NCBI GenBank assembly: GCA_003158455.1
Contig: PMJO01000092.1
Coordinates: 42,826 to 83,999, forward strand
DNA: 41,174 bases
From: Myxococcales bacterium
Lineage (GTDB): Bacteria > Myxococcota_A > Polyangia > Fen-1088
Direction of reading: 5' to 3'
The position numbers were made by a program, and so were the translations under genes. Positions 17,961 to 26,704 of the stretch are shown piece after piece. Position 1 is the stretch's first letter. Each line of letters opens with the position of its first letter. The notes under the pieces are model-generated. The model was not told the DNA's origin, ran no database searches, and saw nothing but the letters and a program-made list of their open reading frames with translations.

Positions 17961-19118
17961 ATGAGGCGAGAAAAAACTACCTTGGTGGGCACGCCCACCG
18001 TCCTTGCGCCAGAAGCCATTTTTCTGGTGGGAGAGTTTGGCTTGCCCGAGGAGGAGGTTGCCGTGGTGGCCGCGCTGTCGAGCCACGCGACCGCCCAGTA
18101 CTGCCCCGATGTGAACGCCCCCTCGCCGCTGGTGGCTGCGGTGGTCGAGCGCGCCAAGCGCCATCTGGGGGAAGCCGCCGCAGCGCTGCCTCCTGGCTCG
18201 GTGCTGCTTGGCCCCGCCAAGCCTCGGGACGGGGAGGGATTCGCCTTTGACACCACAGCAGCCATCGCGATGGCCGCGGCCGCCGCAGTCTTCGAGACGG
18301 CAGGACAGTCCATCCGCCAGCACAAAGACGAAATCCTGCTGGTGGCCGAGGCTGCCCATCGCGCGACGCAAACTGGAATCGGTGCGGAAGGCGAGTTGGC
18401 CGCCGCCCTGCACGGCGGCCTGATCAAGGTCGCCTTCCAACCAAACGCCGCCGCACACATCGAGGCCTTGCCACCACCCGCGGGGCTGCATCTGGTCGTC
18501 TTTCAGACCGGACGTGCCCTGTTTCCCGCCGACTGGCTGGCATGCGTGCACCAATTCGCCGAACGCTACCCCATCGCGTATGCGCAGATCATCAAAGACC
18601 TGCTTGAGCGGGCCGGCCGTTTCGCGGCAGATCTATCCGAGGGCAACGCCACGGCTGCCATTGCCTCGGCGGAGCGCTACGGCAGTTGCATCATCCAACT
18701 CGCGGCTGCGGTCTCAGCGCCCATGCAATCCGCGCCCTTGCAGAAGGCCATGGAGTTGGCCAAGGCGATCGGCGGTATCGCCAAGACCACCAGCCGCAAC
18801 GACCTCGGCATCGCGATCTTCGCCACCCCTGAGGCCGCGATCCTATTTGCCCGCGCGTGCGAGCCCCCCCTGAGCCCACTCTCCATCGATCTGGAACGTG
18901 TCGGCGTACGCCGTCTGGTCCTCCCCCAGATCGGAGAATCCGCGGAGGTACACACACCTATTCCTGAAACTGGCCCTTCGTCCATATCGGCCCAGGCAAT
19001 CGTGCGCAGCTTTCTCGATGACACCAGCACGGAAAGGACGCTGCCCGCGCCAGATCCTGAGATCTGTGCTTCGCCACCACATCATGCGAGCCAGACTTTC
19101 TTCCCGCGGTGGCGCTGA
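17961..19118 (+). CDS. GHMP-kinase fold protein with degenerate motifs (phosphomevalonate kinase-like)
   Basis: 385 residues from ATG 17961, preceded by AGGGA; an upstream ATG at 17853 is possible. The frame shows the GHMP layout: an N-terminal strand/turn VLAPEAIFLVGEFGL (compare APGKxxLxGEY), an Ala-rich central helix FDTTAAIAMAAAAAVFE, GIGAEGELAAALHGGLIKV (compare GSGxDVAAAxHGGxI), and a C-terminal KTTSRNDLGIAIFAT (compare KPSGAGGGDxAIAL). The position of every signature is kept but the Gly/Ser residues that bind ATP phosphates and the substrate are not. I read it as a phosphomevalonate/mevalonate-kinase-like protein that has lost or altered catalysis. No other isoprenoid gene is nearby. 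Confidence 0.75.
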   Translation: MRREKTTLVGTPTVLAPEAIFLVGEFGLPEEEVAVVAALSSHATAQYCPDVNAPSPLVAAVVERAKRHLGEAAAALPPGSVLLGPAKPRDGEGFAFDTTAAIAMAAAAAVFETAGQSIRQHKDEILLVAEAAHRATQTGIGAEGELAAALHGGLIKVAFQPNAAAHIEALPPPAGLHLVVFQTGRALFPADWLACVHQFAERYPIAYAQIIKDLLERAGRFAADLSEGNATAAIASAERYGSCIIQLAAAVSAPMQSAPLQKAMELAKAIGGIAKTTSRNDLGIAIFATPEAAILFARACEPPLSPLSIDLERVGVRRLVLPQIGESAEVHTPIPETGPSSISAQAIVRSFLDDTSTERTLPAPDPEICASPPHHASQTFFPRWR

Positions 19119-19386
19119 CGGCCACATCATCTTGTATCCGACCGGCCCGTTGCATTTCACCGCAGGCGGCAAAACTCCGTCAAGAATTCGGAGCGTCTGT
19201 TAGCGCGGTGGTTGGCGGCGTTCCTTCGCCCGTGACCCGGTTGCGCAAATCGGGCAAGCAGGCAGTTCGCGGTCGCCCGGCCATTGAGCCGCAGCGAGCT
19301 GTGGACATGTACCAGTGGTCCGGCGTACGATGGACAATTCCGAACGCATTTCGTTCTTGCTGAGCTCGATTGCCAAAGGAAGCTCC

Positions 19387-21438
19387 ATGAAAAATGCATA
19401 TCTCTTCGGCGTCGCAACGGGTCTCGTCATCTGCTTGATCGCTCCGATCGCATCGGCGGATGTCACCATCGATCGCACCACGAAGTACCAAAGCATCGAA
19501 GGCTTTGGCTTCTTCGGTGCGGCGGACGCGTGGTGGAACCAAGCCACGGTGCTCAATGCGACGTGGAGCCAGATGGTGATTGACGACTTGGGCATCACGA
19601 TGTGGCGGAACGAGTATTACCCGACGGCGACGGCGGCCGCGCCTCAGGACGCCCAGTGGAATGTGCAAAAGCCCGTCGTGCAGTCGCTCTACGCCGCTGC
19701 GAATGCGAGCAAAGTGCCGCTCAAGACAGTGCTCAGCGTTTGGTCGCCGCCTGCCGATTACAAGTGCATCGTCGCCGCCAACGGCGTGCCAACGTGGGGC
19801 ACCTGCGCGACGCCGTTGGTGCGACCGACTGACACCAAGGGCGGCAACATCCTCGATCCCTCGATGGTCGATTCCTTCGCGGGCTGGCTGGTCGCCGGCT
19901 TGCAAATGTACAAAGACATTGGCGTCGATGTGTATGGCCTTAGCATGCAGAACGAGCCGATGTTTTGGGAGTCGTATAATTCCTGTTTCTACGAGCAAGG
20001 GCAGTACGCGCAGCACCTCTCCGAGGTCGGACCGAGCATCAAGGTGTCGTTCCCCAATGTGAGGCTTTTTGGTTCGGAGAACATGCTCGGTATCGAGTGC
20101 GGCGCGGGCACCAATGGCACCAACTTCGACCCATACTTCTATACTGCGGCGATCATGAACAATTCGGCGGCACTCTCGGTGATCGACAAGTTGGCCGTGC
20201 ATGGCTACGTCGACGGCGTCACGGCGACGGCGACGAGCAAGCTCGCAACCCTGTGGACTTCCTATCGGACGGCAACCGCATCCACAAACAAGTCGCTCTG
20301 GATGACCGAAACATCGGGCTACAACCACACGTGGACGGGCGGCCCCTGCACCTCCGACGCGACCAACACTTGCTCCGGAGCTTTCGATCTGGCGCAGGCG
20401 ATCTACGCGGGCCTGTACTACGGACACATGACGGCGTGGCTATATTGGCAGGGAAGCGGCGGCACCAAGCCCGCGGACTTGAACGAATATGATCTGATGG
20501 CGGGACCCGCCAACCCTGGGAAGAACTACTATATTTCGAAGCAATATTATCGCTATATCCGCCCGGGTGCGCAGATGGTGGATGTCAAGAGCAGCGACCC
20601 CAACATCCTCGCCGTGGCCTTTGACAACACGCAAATGGGGGGCTTCACGATTGTGGCGATCAACACGGGAACGGCAGCGACGCCGCTGACCCTCGTGGGC
20701 AACAATTTGCCTTCGTCGTACAAGACGATTCGAACTTCGGCCAGCGAGAACGCTGTCGATCTAGGCACCGTTGCTGCGGGCAGCATTACGCTGGCTCCGA
20801 GTTCGATCACGACTCTGGTCAGCGGCAACTATATCGAGGCGCAGGCGCCGACTACTGACGCAGGCGCAGGGAACGACTCCGGAGGCAATACCGACTCCGG
20901 CAGTGCGACCGGCTTCGACGGTGCGGCCGGGAGTGGAGGCCGGGGCGGAACTGGCGGCGCGACCAACGCGGGTGGCGCGATCGGCTCCGGCGGGACAACC
21001 GGCAGAGGTGGCGCAACCGGCAGCGGCGGTGCGACCGGGAGCGGAGGCCGGAGGGGAACTGGCGGCGCGATCGGCAGCGGCGGCGCGACCAATACCGGTG
21101 GTGCGCTCAGCTCCGGCGGGTCGCCCGGCAGCGGCGGCTATGGCAGAGCCGGCGGCGCGATCGGCGGCGGGGGTGTGGCGGGCAGCGGAGGGGCGACCAA
21201 TGCGGGCGGTGCGCTCAGCTCCGGCGGGTCGCCCGGCAGCGAAGCTGGCGACGCGGCCGGCAGCGGCGGCACGATCGGCGGCGGTGGCGCGGCGGGCAGC
21301 GGCGCTAGCACGGCTTCACCCGGGGCCTCTGGTTGCTCGTGCAATGTGAATGGCGGTGCTTCTAGCTCGCACAGCAGAGCTGTTTTCACACTCGCGGGTA
21401 TTGCAGCACGCATCGCGCTGCGCCGTCGCCGGAAGTAG
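19387..21438 (+). CDS. secreted GH30-family glycoside hydrolase with Gly-rich stalk and MYXO-CTERM-like tail
   Basis: 683 residues from ATG 19387 (AAAGGAAG upstream). A signal peptide ends near IASADV. Residues about 25-490 form a GH30 (beta/alpha)8 plus beta-side-domain enzyme: acid/base Glu190 in SMQNEP and nucleophile Glu308 in WMTETSGYNHTW, with TMWRNEYYP and YFYTAAIM-type core segments. GH30 enzymes include glucuronoxylanases, glucosylceramidases and beta-1,6-glucanases; the exact substrate is not readable. Residues about 495-640 are a Gly/Ser/Ala/Thr-rich stalk, then GASGCSCN, a hydrophobic helix and LRRRRK, fitting MYXO-CTERM processing and surface attachment. Likely degrades external polysaccharide together with the SGNH esterase. 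Confidence 0.92.
   Translation: MKNAYLFGVATGLVICLIAPIASADVTIDRTTKYQSIEGFGFFGAADAWWNQATVLNATWSQMVIDDLGITMWRNEYYPTATAAAPQDAQWNVQKPVVQSLYAAANASKVPLKTVLSVWSPPADYKCIVAANGVPTWGTCATPLVRPTDTKGGNILDPSMVDSFAGWLVAGLQMYKDIGVDVYGLSMQNEPMFWESYNSCFYEQGQYAQHLSEVGPSIKVSFPNVRLFGSENMLGIECGAGTNGTNFDPYFYTAAIMNNSAALSVIDKLAVHGYVDGVTATATSKLATLWTSYRTATASTNKSLWMTETSGYNHTWTGGPCTSDATNTCSGAFDLAQAIYAGLYYGHMTAWLYWQGSGGTKPADLNEYDLMAGPANPGKNYYISKQYYRYIRPGAQMVDVKSSDPNILAVAFDNTQMGGFTIVAINTGTAATPLTLVGNNLPSSYKTIRTSASENAVDLGTVAAGSITLAPSSITTLVSGNYIEAQAPTTDAGAGNDSGGNTDSGSATGFDGAAGSGGRGGTGGATNAGGAIGSGGTTGRGGATGSGGATGSGGRRGTGGAIGSGGATNTGGALSSGGSPGSGGYGRAGGAIGGGGVAGSGGATNAGGALSSGGSPGSEAGDAAGSGGTIGGGGAAGSGASTASPGASGCSCNVNGGASSSHSRAVFTLAGIAARIALRRRRK
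21085..21241 (+). repeat. 49-bp direct repeats inside the GH30 Gly-rich stalk
   Basis: Copies at 21085-21133 and 21193-21241 are nearly identical (the central word GCGCTCAGCTCCGGCGGGTC is exact), 108 bp apart, in frame. They encode ATNxGGALSSGGSPGS. The whole stalk 20870-21310 is built from imperfect GGCGCGACC/GGCAGCGGCGG words, a substrate for slippage and length variation. Confidence 0.8.
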
Positions 21439-21726
21439 TCGGCGCCGATTTCCGTCACGTACGATGCGTGGCTGCCCGAGGGTGGCATGCAGCCCACGTA
21501 CCCGGGGGCTCGACATGGTAGTCGCGCCAATCGGCGGAGCGGCCCACGCCGATGCGCGCGCACGTGGTTTGTTTCGTCCACCAGGACGTCACGGATTCAT
21601 TGCCTCGGATTCCTCTCTTGCGGATGAATCGTGGGTAACGCTACGTCTTCACCACGAGGTCGCTGGCACCGCAGACGGTGACGCCGCAGACGCCGCGATA
21701 GAGTAACCTGCTCGTCACGGCGACCC
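21439..21726. other. intergenic region without a visible gene
   Basis: 288 bp between the GH30 stop and the YihY start. Short frames here are interrupted and lack ribosome sites. I see no clear terminator hairpin or promoter. Confidence 0.5.
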
Positions 21727-22626
21727 ATGAAGATCATCAACCCTCGCATCGTCCACGTCATCAAGAACCCAGTCGCCTTCGCGCTCCGGGTGCTGAAGGC
21801 CTTCCAGGCCAACCAGGGCCTGCTCCTCGCCGGCGCCGTCGCGTACTACGCGCTGCTATCCATCGTGCCGCTGCTCATCCTGGTGGTTATCGCGCTGTCG
21901 CGGGTGATCGCCCAAAACGTCCTCCTGACAACATTGCGCGAGGCACTGGAATACGTGGTGCCGGGCCAAGGCAAAGCGGTGGTGGTGGAACTGCGCAGGT
22001 TCCTAGAGCACCGCGAAGTGATCGGCTGGGTGCTGCTGGTCACGATGCTGTTCTTCAGCTCGCTCGGCTTCAAAGTGTTGGAGAGCGCGATCTCGGTGAT
22101 CTTCCAGCACCGCGTGGCCAAGCAAAAGAGGCATTTCCTGGTTTCCCTGCTGCTGCCCTTCGGCTACTTCGTTTTCATCGGCGCGACGCTGTTCGTGGGC
22201 ACTTTCGTGATCGCCGACCTGGTGACGATCGGCGGCTCGAATCTCGCTATCCTGGGGCGTAGCTGGTCGCTGAGCGGCTTCTCGCGCTTGCTGATCTACG
22301 TCGGCAGCGTGACCGTGGAGATTCTGCTCATCTCAGCCGTCTACTTCTTCATGCCGGTGGGCAGGCTGTCGGCGCAGCACGCGCTAATCGGCGGCGCCAC
22401 CGCGGGCCTGCTTTGGGAATTCATCCGCCATGTACTGCGCTGGTATTTCGGCACCCTGTCGCAAGTCAGCGTGGTGTACGGTTCGCTCGCCACCGCCATC
22501 ATTGTGCTGCTCAGCCTGGAAGTGGCCGCCACGCTGCTGTTGCTGGGCGCGCAGGTGATTGCGGAATACGAAAGGATCGAGATCGGCGCAACAGAGAATC
22601 CGCGAGTGCCGATTGCAGGCGACTGA
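21727..22626 (+). CDS. YihY/BrkB family inner-membrane protein
   Basis: 299 residues with six predicted membrane helices. Family signatures are LLLAGAVAYYALLSIVPLL near the N-terminus, FFSSLGFKVLESAI, PVGRLSAQHALIGGATAG and the C-terminal VYGSLATAIIVLLSLEVAA followed by LLGAQVIAEYER. This family (formerly mis-called ribonuclease BN) comprises integral membrane proteins of uncertain transport function. No strong Shine-Dalgarno sequence is seen before the ATG. It is a single gene with DUF362 following on the same strand 134 bp later. Confidence 0.93.
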   Translation: MKIINPRIVHVIKNPVAFALRVLKAFQANQGLLLAGAVAYYALLSIVPLLILVVIALSRVIAQNVLLTTLREALEYVVPGQGKAVVVELRRFLEHREVIGWVLLVTMLFFSSLGFKVLESAISVIFQHRVAKQKRHFLVSLLLPFGYFVFIGATLFVGTFVIADLVTIGGSNLAILGRSWSLSGFSRLLIYVGSVTVEILLISAVYFFMPVGRLSAQHALIGGATAGLLWEFIRHVLRWYFGTLSQVSVVYGSLATAIIVLLSLEVAATLLLLGAQVIAEYERIEIGATENPRVPIAGD

Positions 22627-22760
22627 GTCAGCCGCGCCGCGGATCACCACCACGTCATCTCGCTGGAGGCGACCACGGCGCCAGCCCTTGCGGTACGCTG
22701 CTGGCGCTTTTTCCCGCCGTGGCGGCTGGCATTTCGAGATGGCCAAAGTATCCTACTCCC

Positions 22761-23750
22761 GTGCCAGATTCGACCTCTCCTACCAAGCCGAAGCGCCTGT
22801 TCACCCGTCGCAGGGCGCTGACGGGAATCGGCGGCGTGGTTGGCGCGGGTGCATTGGGGGTCGGCGGATTCTTTCTCCTCGATAAGTACGATCGCTTCGC
22901 CCGATCAGCCGACCGCACAATCCGCGATCATCGCGTGGGACATGGGGCCACCCGGCCGCGCATGGTGATTGCTCGTGGTTTGGATCCGGCACGCAGTGTT
23001 CGTGCGGCGGTGGAGCGCCTGGGAGGCATGTCCGCCTTTGTTGGCCCCACTGACGTTGTGGTGGTCAAGCCCAATATTGGATGGGACCGGACGGCGGAAC
23101 AGGGCGCCAACACGCATCCGCAAGTGGTGGCCGAAGTGGTTCGGCTTTGCCGTGAAGCGCGCGCCAAGCGTGTCATTGTCAGTGATTGTCCCGTGAGAAA
23201 GGCCCGCACAGCCTTTGAGCGCAGTGGCATTTTGGCCGCCGCTGCAGCCGCCGGCGCAGAAGTCATCCTTCCCGAGGACAGCCGCTACTACACCGTGGAG
23301 ATCTCGAAACGCTTGGGCACCTGGGACGTGCTTGAGCCCTTTGTCATCGCTGACAAGATCATCAACATCCCAGTGGCCAAGCATCATGACCTCACCGGCG
23401 TTACCGCGGGTCTCAAGAACTGGCTGGGCATCACCGGCAAGACCAGAATCACCTTTCACTCCGATTTGCAGCACTCCATTGCGGAACTGGCCGCACTCAT
23501 GCGTCCCACATTGACAATTGTGGATGCGTCACGCGTCTTGCTGGAACACGGTCCTGGCGGTGGCAATCTAGCTGACGTCAAACCCACGAGAACAATCGCC
23601 GCGGGGGTTGACCCGGTGGCGCTGGATGCGTGGGCGTTCACTCTCTTCCCGAACAAACCCATTCCGGAAAACCTGCGTATCGCGGAGGGAATGGGGCTGG
23701 GACATGTCGACTTCGCTGCGCTCTCGCCGGAGGAGATCATAGCCGGCTGA
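22761..23750 (+). CDS. DUF362 domain protein with Tat-like signal
   Basis: 329 residues from GTG 22761 (frame open further upstream, but that part has no sensible protein character). The N-terminus has a twin-arginine-like motif FTRRRALTGIG and a Gly-rich hydrophobic core (VVGAGALGVGGFFLL). The DUF362 domain follows: DVVVVKPNIGWDR, HPQVVAEVVRLCREA, VIVSDCPV, INIPVAKHHDLTGVTAGLKNWLG and AGVDPVALDAWA. Such proteins are often linked to iron-sulfur proteins, but no ferredoxin Cys motif is present here. The function of the family is not settled; probably periplasmic. Confidence 0.85.
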   Translation: MPDSTSPTKPKRLFTRRRALTGIGGVVGAGALGVGGFFLLDKYDRFARSADRTIRDHRVGHGATRPRMVIARGLDPARSVRAAVERLGGMSAFVGPTDVVVVKPNIGWDRTAEQGANTHPQVVAEVVRLCREARAKRVIVSDCPVRKARTAFERSGILAAAAAAGAEVILPEDSRYYTVEISKRLGTWDVLEPFVIADKIINIPVAKHHDLTGVTAGLKNWLGITGKTRITFHSDLQHSIAELAALMRPTLTIVDASRVLLEHGPGGGNLADVKPTRTIAAGVDPVALDAWAFTLFPNKPIPENLRIAEGMGLGHVDFAALSPEEIIAG

Positions 23751-23794
23751 GGCTGCCTGGCACGACAGCCACATCAGACATACCCGCGGAGCCT

Positions 23795-24379
23795 TCACTC
23801 CGTCCGCTGTGCGAGCATGCGCTCGATGCGGCGGTCAGGAACCAGCCAAATCAGCGCGACGAAGACGTACAGCCCATTGGCTAGCCACGGACTCACAAAT
23901 GCCAGCGGGATGGCACTGAGGTAGCACAGCGGCGAAAGCTTCCCCTTCCAGTCGCGGCCAATGGCTGCGGCGAGCAACGAGTTCGGCCCTTGTTGCGCAA
24001 TGATGCTGCGCTGAAGGATGTAGTAAGCGATGGACGCCATCAACAGCACCACCCCGTAAATCGCGGCGGGTGCGTGCGCGCGGTGATTTCCGCCCATCCA
24101 AGCCGTGGTGACGGGAAAAAGCGACAACCAGAACAGCAAGTGCAGATTCGCCCACAGAATTCCACCGTTCACGTGCCGGGTGGAATGGAGCATGTGGTGG
24201 TGATTGTTCCAGTAGATGCCGACATAGAGGAAACTCAGGAGGTAGCTCGAAAACACCGGCAAGAGCGGCTTCAGCGCCGCCAGGTCGCTCCCACCCGGCA
24301 CCTTCAACTCCAGCACCATGATGGTGATGATGATGGCCAGCACGCCATCGCTAAAGGCTTCCAGCCGGTTCTTTTCCAT
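23795..24379 (-). CDS. TMEM175 family membrane protein (putative K+ channel)
   Basis: 194 residues, about six hydrophobic helices. The first helix carries RLEAFSDGVLAIIITIMVLE, the FSDGVxAI signature of the TMEM175 family, followed by the second-helix LSFLYVGIYWNNHHHMLH. Bacterial TMEM175 proteins are tetrameric K+-permeable channels. It converges with DUF362 (45 bp apart) and lies downstream of the ATPase pair on the same strand, separated by 51 bp. Confidence 0.92.
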   Translation of the reverse strand: MEKNRLEAFSDGVLAIIITIMVLELKVPGGSDLAALKPLLPVFSSYLLSFLYVGIYWNNHHHMLHSTRHVNGGILWANLHLLFWLSLFPVTTAWMGGNHRAHAPAAIYGVVLLMASIAYYILQRSIIAQQGPNSLLAAAIGRDWKGKLSPLCYLSAIPLAFVSPWLANGLYVFVALIWLVPDRRIERMLAQRTE

Positions 24380-24430
24380 CGACTGGAAGCATAGGTTATC
24401 GCCGCAGGCTCGGCCATCAACGGTAGACGT

Positions 24431-26704
24431 TCAGCTCTCCTTTCCCGCTCGCTTGCTTCTCCGATCTCTCCGCCCTGCCCGTCCCCGTTTGTCTTTCAGG
24501 TCGGGGTTCTTCGGCGGAGGTGCGAGTTCAAGCAGGAACTTGAGCAGTTCCTCGGCCGGGACTCGCACCTCCGGTGCCAGATGCGCGAGGCTCGCGCCCG
24601 GCCCCGCAGCGGCCGCACGCAATGCCTCATAGAGCGGCAGTAGCCTTTCCTCCATGCCGGCCTCCTTGAGCAGGTCGGCCATTTCGCGAGCGAAGCCGCG
24701 TCGGCCAAAGGTTACGAGGCAGCACCTCACGATTATGGGATCCGGCACCTTTCCGGTGGTTTTCCAATGGTCAAGCACTTGCAGAACTCGCGTGCGCGCA
24801 ATGGGCCACCGATCATCCTCGGCAGCGCACTCCGCTGCGACAAACACTGCGAGCGCGACGAAGTCACCCTTCTGAAGGGCTCGTGCAATGACCGAATCGG
24901 GAGTCATATAGTTGCAGTAGATCCCAGAAGACGCTATTGCGAAGCTGAGCGTTACCTCGGCGTCTTCCGCCAGCGAAGCGATGTCATCGACTTCTTCGGG
25001 TCTCGCCACATCAGGCAGACTTGGTGCCTCTCCCCTGCCGATCGCTGCCCGAAGGCGAGAGCCCACGCCTGGTAGGTCAGAACGTATCTGCCGGAGGATG
25101 TTCGTCGGTAGCCGGGACGAGGCCGCTATTCTTCTTGAGATCTCAACCTTCTCGCGAGCAGGCAGCCGGGGATCGCATGCGAGCTTCTCCGCGAAGCTCG
25201 CTGCGCTCATGCCCTTCGGCCATGACACCTTGGCCTGGACGATACGCGCCCGCAAATCCCGCATCGCCTTGACCCGATCAAGCACGGGAGCCAAATGTGC
25301 ATCCTCGCCCTCTAGCTCCAGCATTTCGCGCCATTCCTGCGGCCGGCTACACTCATCGACCAAGGCCTGAACCGCCCGCAGTTCCAAACGCCGACGCAGC
25401 CCAGGTTCCTCCACGGCCGACGCAAAGGCAAACAGCTTGGCAGCGCCACCCTCGTTCGCCTTGCGCCCCGCGGGCGTGGCCAGAAGCTCCTCGGCCCGCT
25501 TCTGGAGGTCCTCCTCGCCGTAGAAGACGCGCAGGAACTCCACCAGCCATCCAAGGCGCCGCCGCAAACGGCGGCTTGCGCGCATCAGATACCAGATGTT
25601 GAAGAAGCGCTCGGCCACCTGGAATCCCAGCTTGCTAGCGCCAGGCAAGGCCACCTTGGAAAGCAAACCCTGCCGGCAAAGACGATCGAGCTGCGCTGAA
25701 ACGACATTCACACCAAGACGCGTGTGGCTCGCGCAGTCCGCCGCCGTGATCGGGTGCCAATGCAGGGCCACGGCATCGACAATCAACTGGCTCTGGGTTG
25801 GCAGATCATCAAAGCGCGCCTTGTAGTACGGCGTAAGCTGATCGAGAAGACCTTCCAGATCCTCTTCGACGCGTCCGTTCTTCCCCGCTGCGAGAATACC
25901 GTGGAGCAGAGCCAACGTACGCGGCATGCCCCCGGTCAGAACGTAGAGGGCCTTGAACCGTCCTGGATCCGCCGCGATGATGGTTTCCACCTCGGGCGTG
26001 TTCGCGAGGCTGGCCAGCTCAATGACCAGCTTGCGGGCCTCGTCTTCCGGCAAAGGTCCCAGCTCGTGCACGTGGAAAAAGTCATAGAACGGAGATTCGT
26101 AGACCAGTGACTCCTGAAGGAATGTGGTACTGGCGCCGATGACGACCAGGCGATTGTCTGCCGAAAGTGCCTCCCGCAAGGGCCAGTGCGCATCCCGCAG
26201 GCGTTCCAAGACGATGTCCATGTTATCGACCAAGAGAACTAGCATCTTCTTGCTGCGTTTTGCCCAACCTGTCAGCAGGGCGAGCGCTTGAACCGCGCGT
26301 TGGTCGTCCTCTAGATCTTCGAGCGCCTTCACCTCGGCATCCAGCTTCATCGCGCCTTGGTGATCCCCGCGTTGCTCAAGGGTGTCCGTCAGTGCGTCTA
26401 TGCAGTTCATCCAGAAGTCCGACGGGCGGGCGACGTTGTACTGCTCCTCAGGAAAACGCAGGGGCACACAAACTCGGGCGAGCTTCGCGTCGTCCTCTAT
26501 GCCGTATGCGATCCGCAGCAGCAGCGTCGTCTTGCCCGCGCCGCGGGCACCGACCAGCAGATGGTGTTGCTTGCCGCCGCGACGCAAATCATCGAGCAAT
26601 TCATCAAAAAGAGCGTGGCGTGCGACGAAGCTGGCAACAAGATCGCTGCGTTCCAGGAGATGAGGGTTGTAGATCGCGGTCGTCATCCGCTTGTTTGTGG
26701 TCAT
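24431..26704 (-). CDS. AAA/STAND-like ATPase with winged helix and long helical C-terminus
   Basis: 757 residues from ATG 26704, which overlaps the upstream stop as ATGA; a longer frame to 26809 lies within the upstream gene. The P-loop ATPase has Walker A GARGAGKTT (52-60), Walker B MLVLLVDNMD (Asp160) and a sensor-like LVVIGAST. A winged-helix segment follows (LPTQSQLIVDAVALHW, VSAQLDRLCRQGLLSK, about residues 335-400). The remaining roughly 350 residues are helical and repeat-like, ending in a basic tail (KDKRGRAGRRDRRSKR). This is the ORC/MalT-like STAND layout: nucleotide-switched sensor plus C-terminal ligand module. The ligand and effector are unknown. Confidence 0.85.
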   Translation of the reverse strand: MTTNKRMTTAIYNPHLLERSDLVASFVARHALFDELLDDLRRGGKQHHLLVGARGAGKTTLLLRIAYGIEDDAKLARVCVPLRFPEEQYNVARPSDFWMNCIDALTDTLEQRGDHQGAMKLDAEVKALEDLEDDQRAVQALALLTGWAKRSKKMLVLLVDNMDIVLERLRDAHWPLREALSADNRLVVIGASTTFLQESLVYESPFYDFFHVHELGPLPEDEARKLVIELASLANTPEVETIIAADPGRFKALYVLTGGMPRTLALLHGILAAGKNGRVEEDLEGLLDQLTPYYKARFDDLPTQSQLIVDAVALHWHPITAADCASHTRLGVNVVSAQLDRLCRQGLLSKVALPGASKLGFQVAERFFNIWYLMRASRRLRRRLGWLVEFLRVFYGEEDLQKRAEELLATPAGRKANEGGAAKLFAFASAVEEPGLRRRLELRAVQALVDECSRPQEWREMLELEGEDAHLAPVLDRVKAMRDLRARIVQAKVSWPKGMSAASFAEKLACDPRLPAREKVEISRRIAASSRLPTNILRQIRSDLPGVGSRLRAAIGRGEAPSLPDVARPEEVDDIASLAEDAEVTLSFAIASSGIYCNYMTPDSVIARALQKGDFVALAVFVAAECAAEDDRWPIARTRVLQVLDHWKTTGKVPDPIIVRCCLVTFGRRGFAREMADLLKEAGMEERLLPLYEALRAAAAGPGASLAHLAPEVRVPAEELLKFLLELAPPPKNPDLKDKRGRAGRRDRRSKRAGKES

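Noticed and set aside
21085-21241. Possible CRISPR-like repeat array
   Set aside because: Repeats are in frame with the GH30 coding sequence, have no unique spacers of uniform size, and no cas genes are present.
20829-21349. Proline- or Ala/Arg-rich frames antisense or shifted in the GH30 stalk
   Set aside because: They are by-products of the GGC/GCG repeat DNA; the GH30 frame carries the catalytic residues and runs straight through.
22413-22760. Upstream extension of the DUF362 protein
   Set aside because: It would overlap the YihY gene by over 200 bp, and the extra residues are Arg/Pro/His-rich noise.
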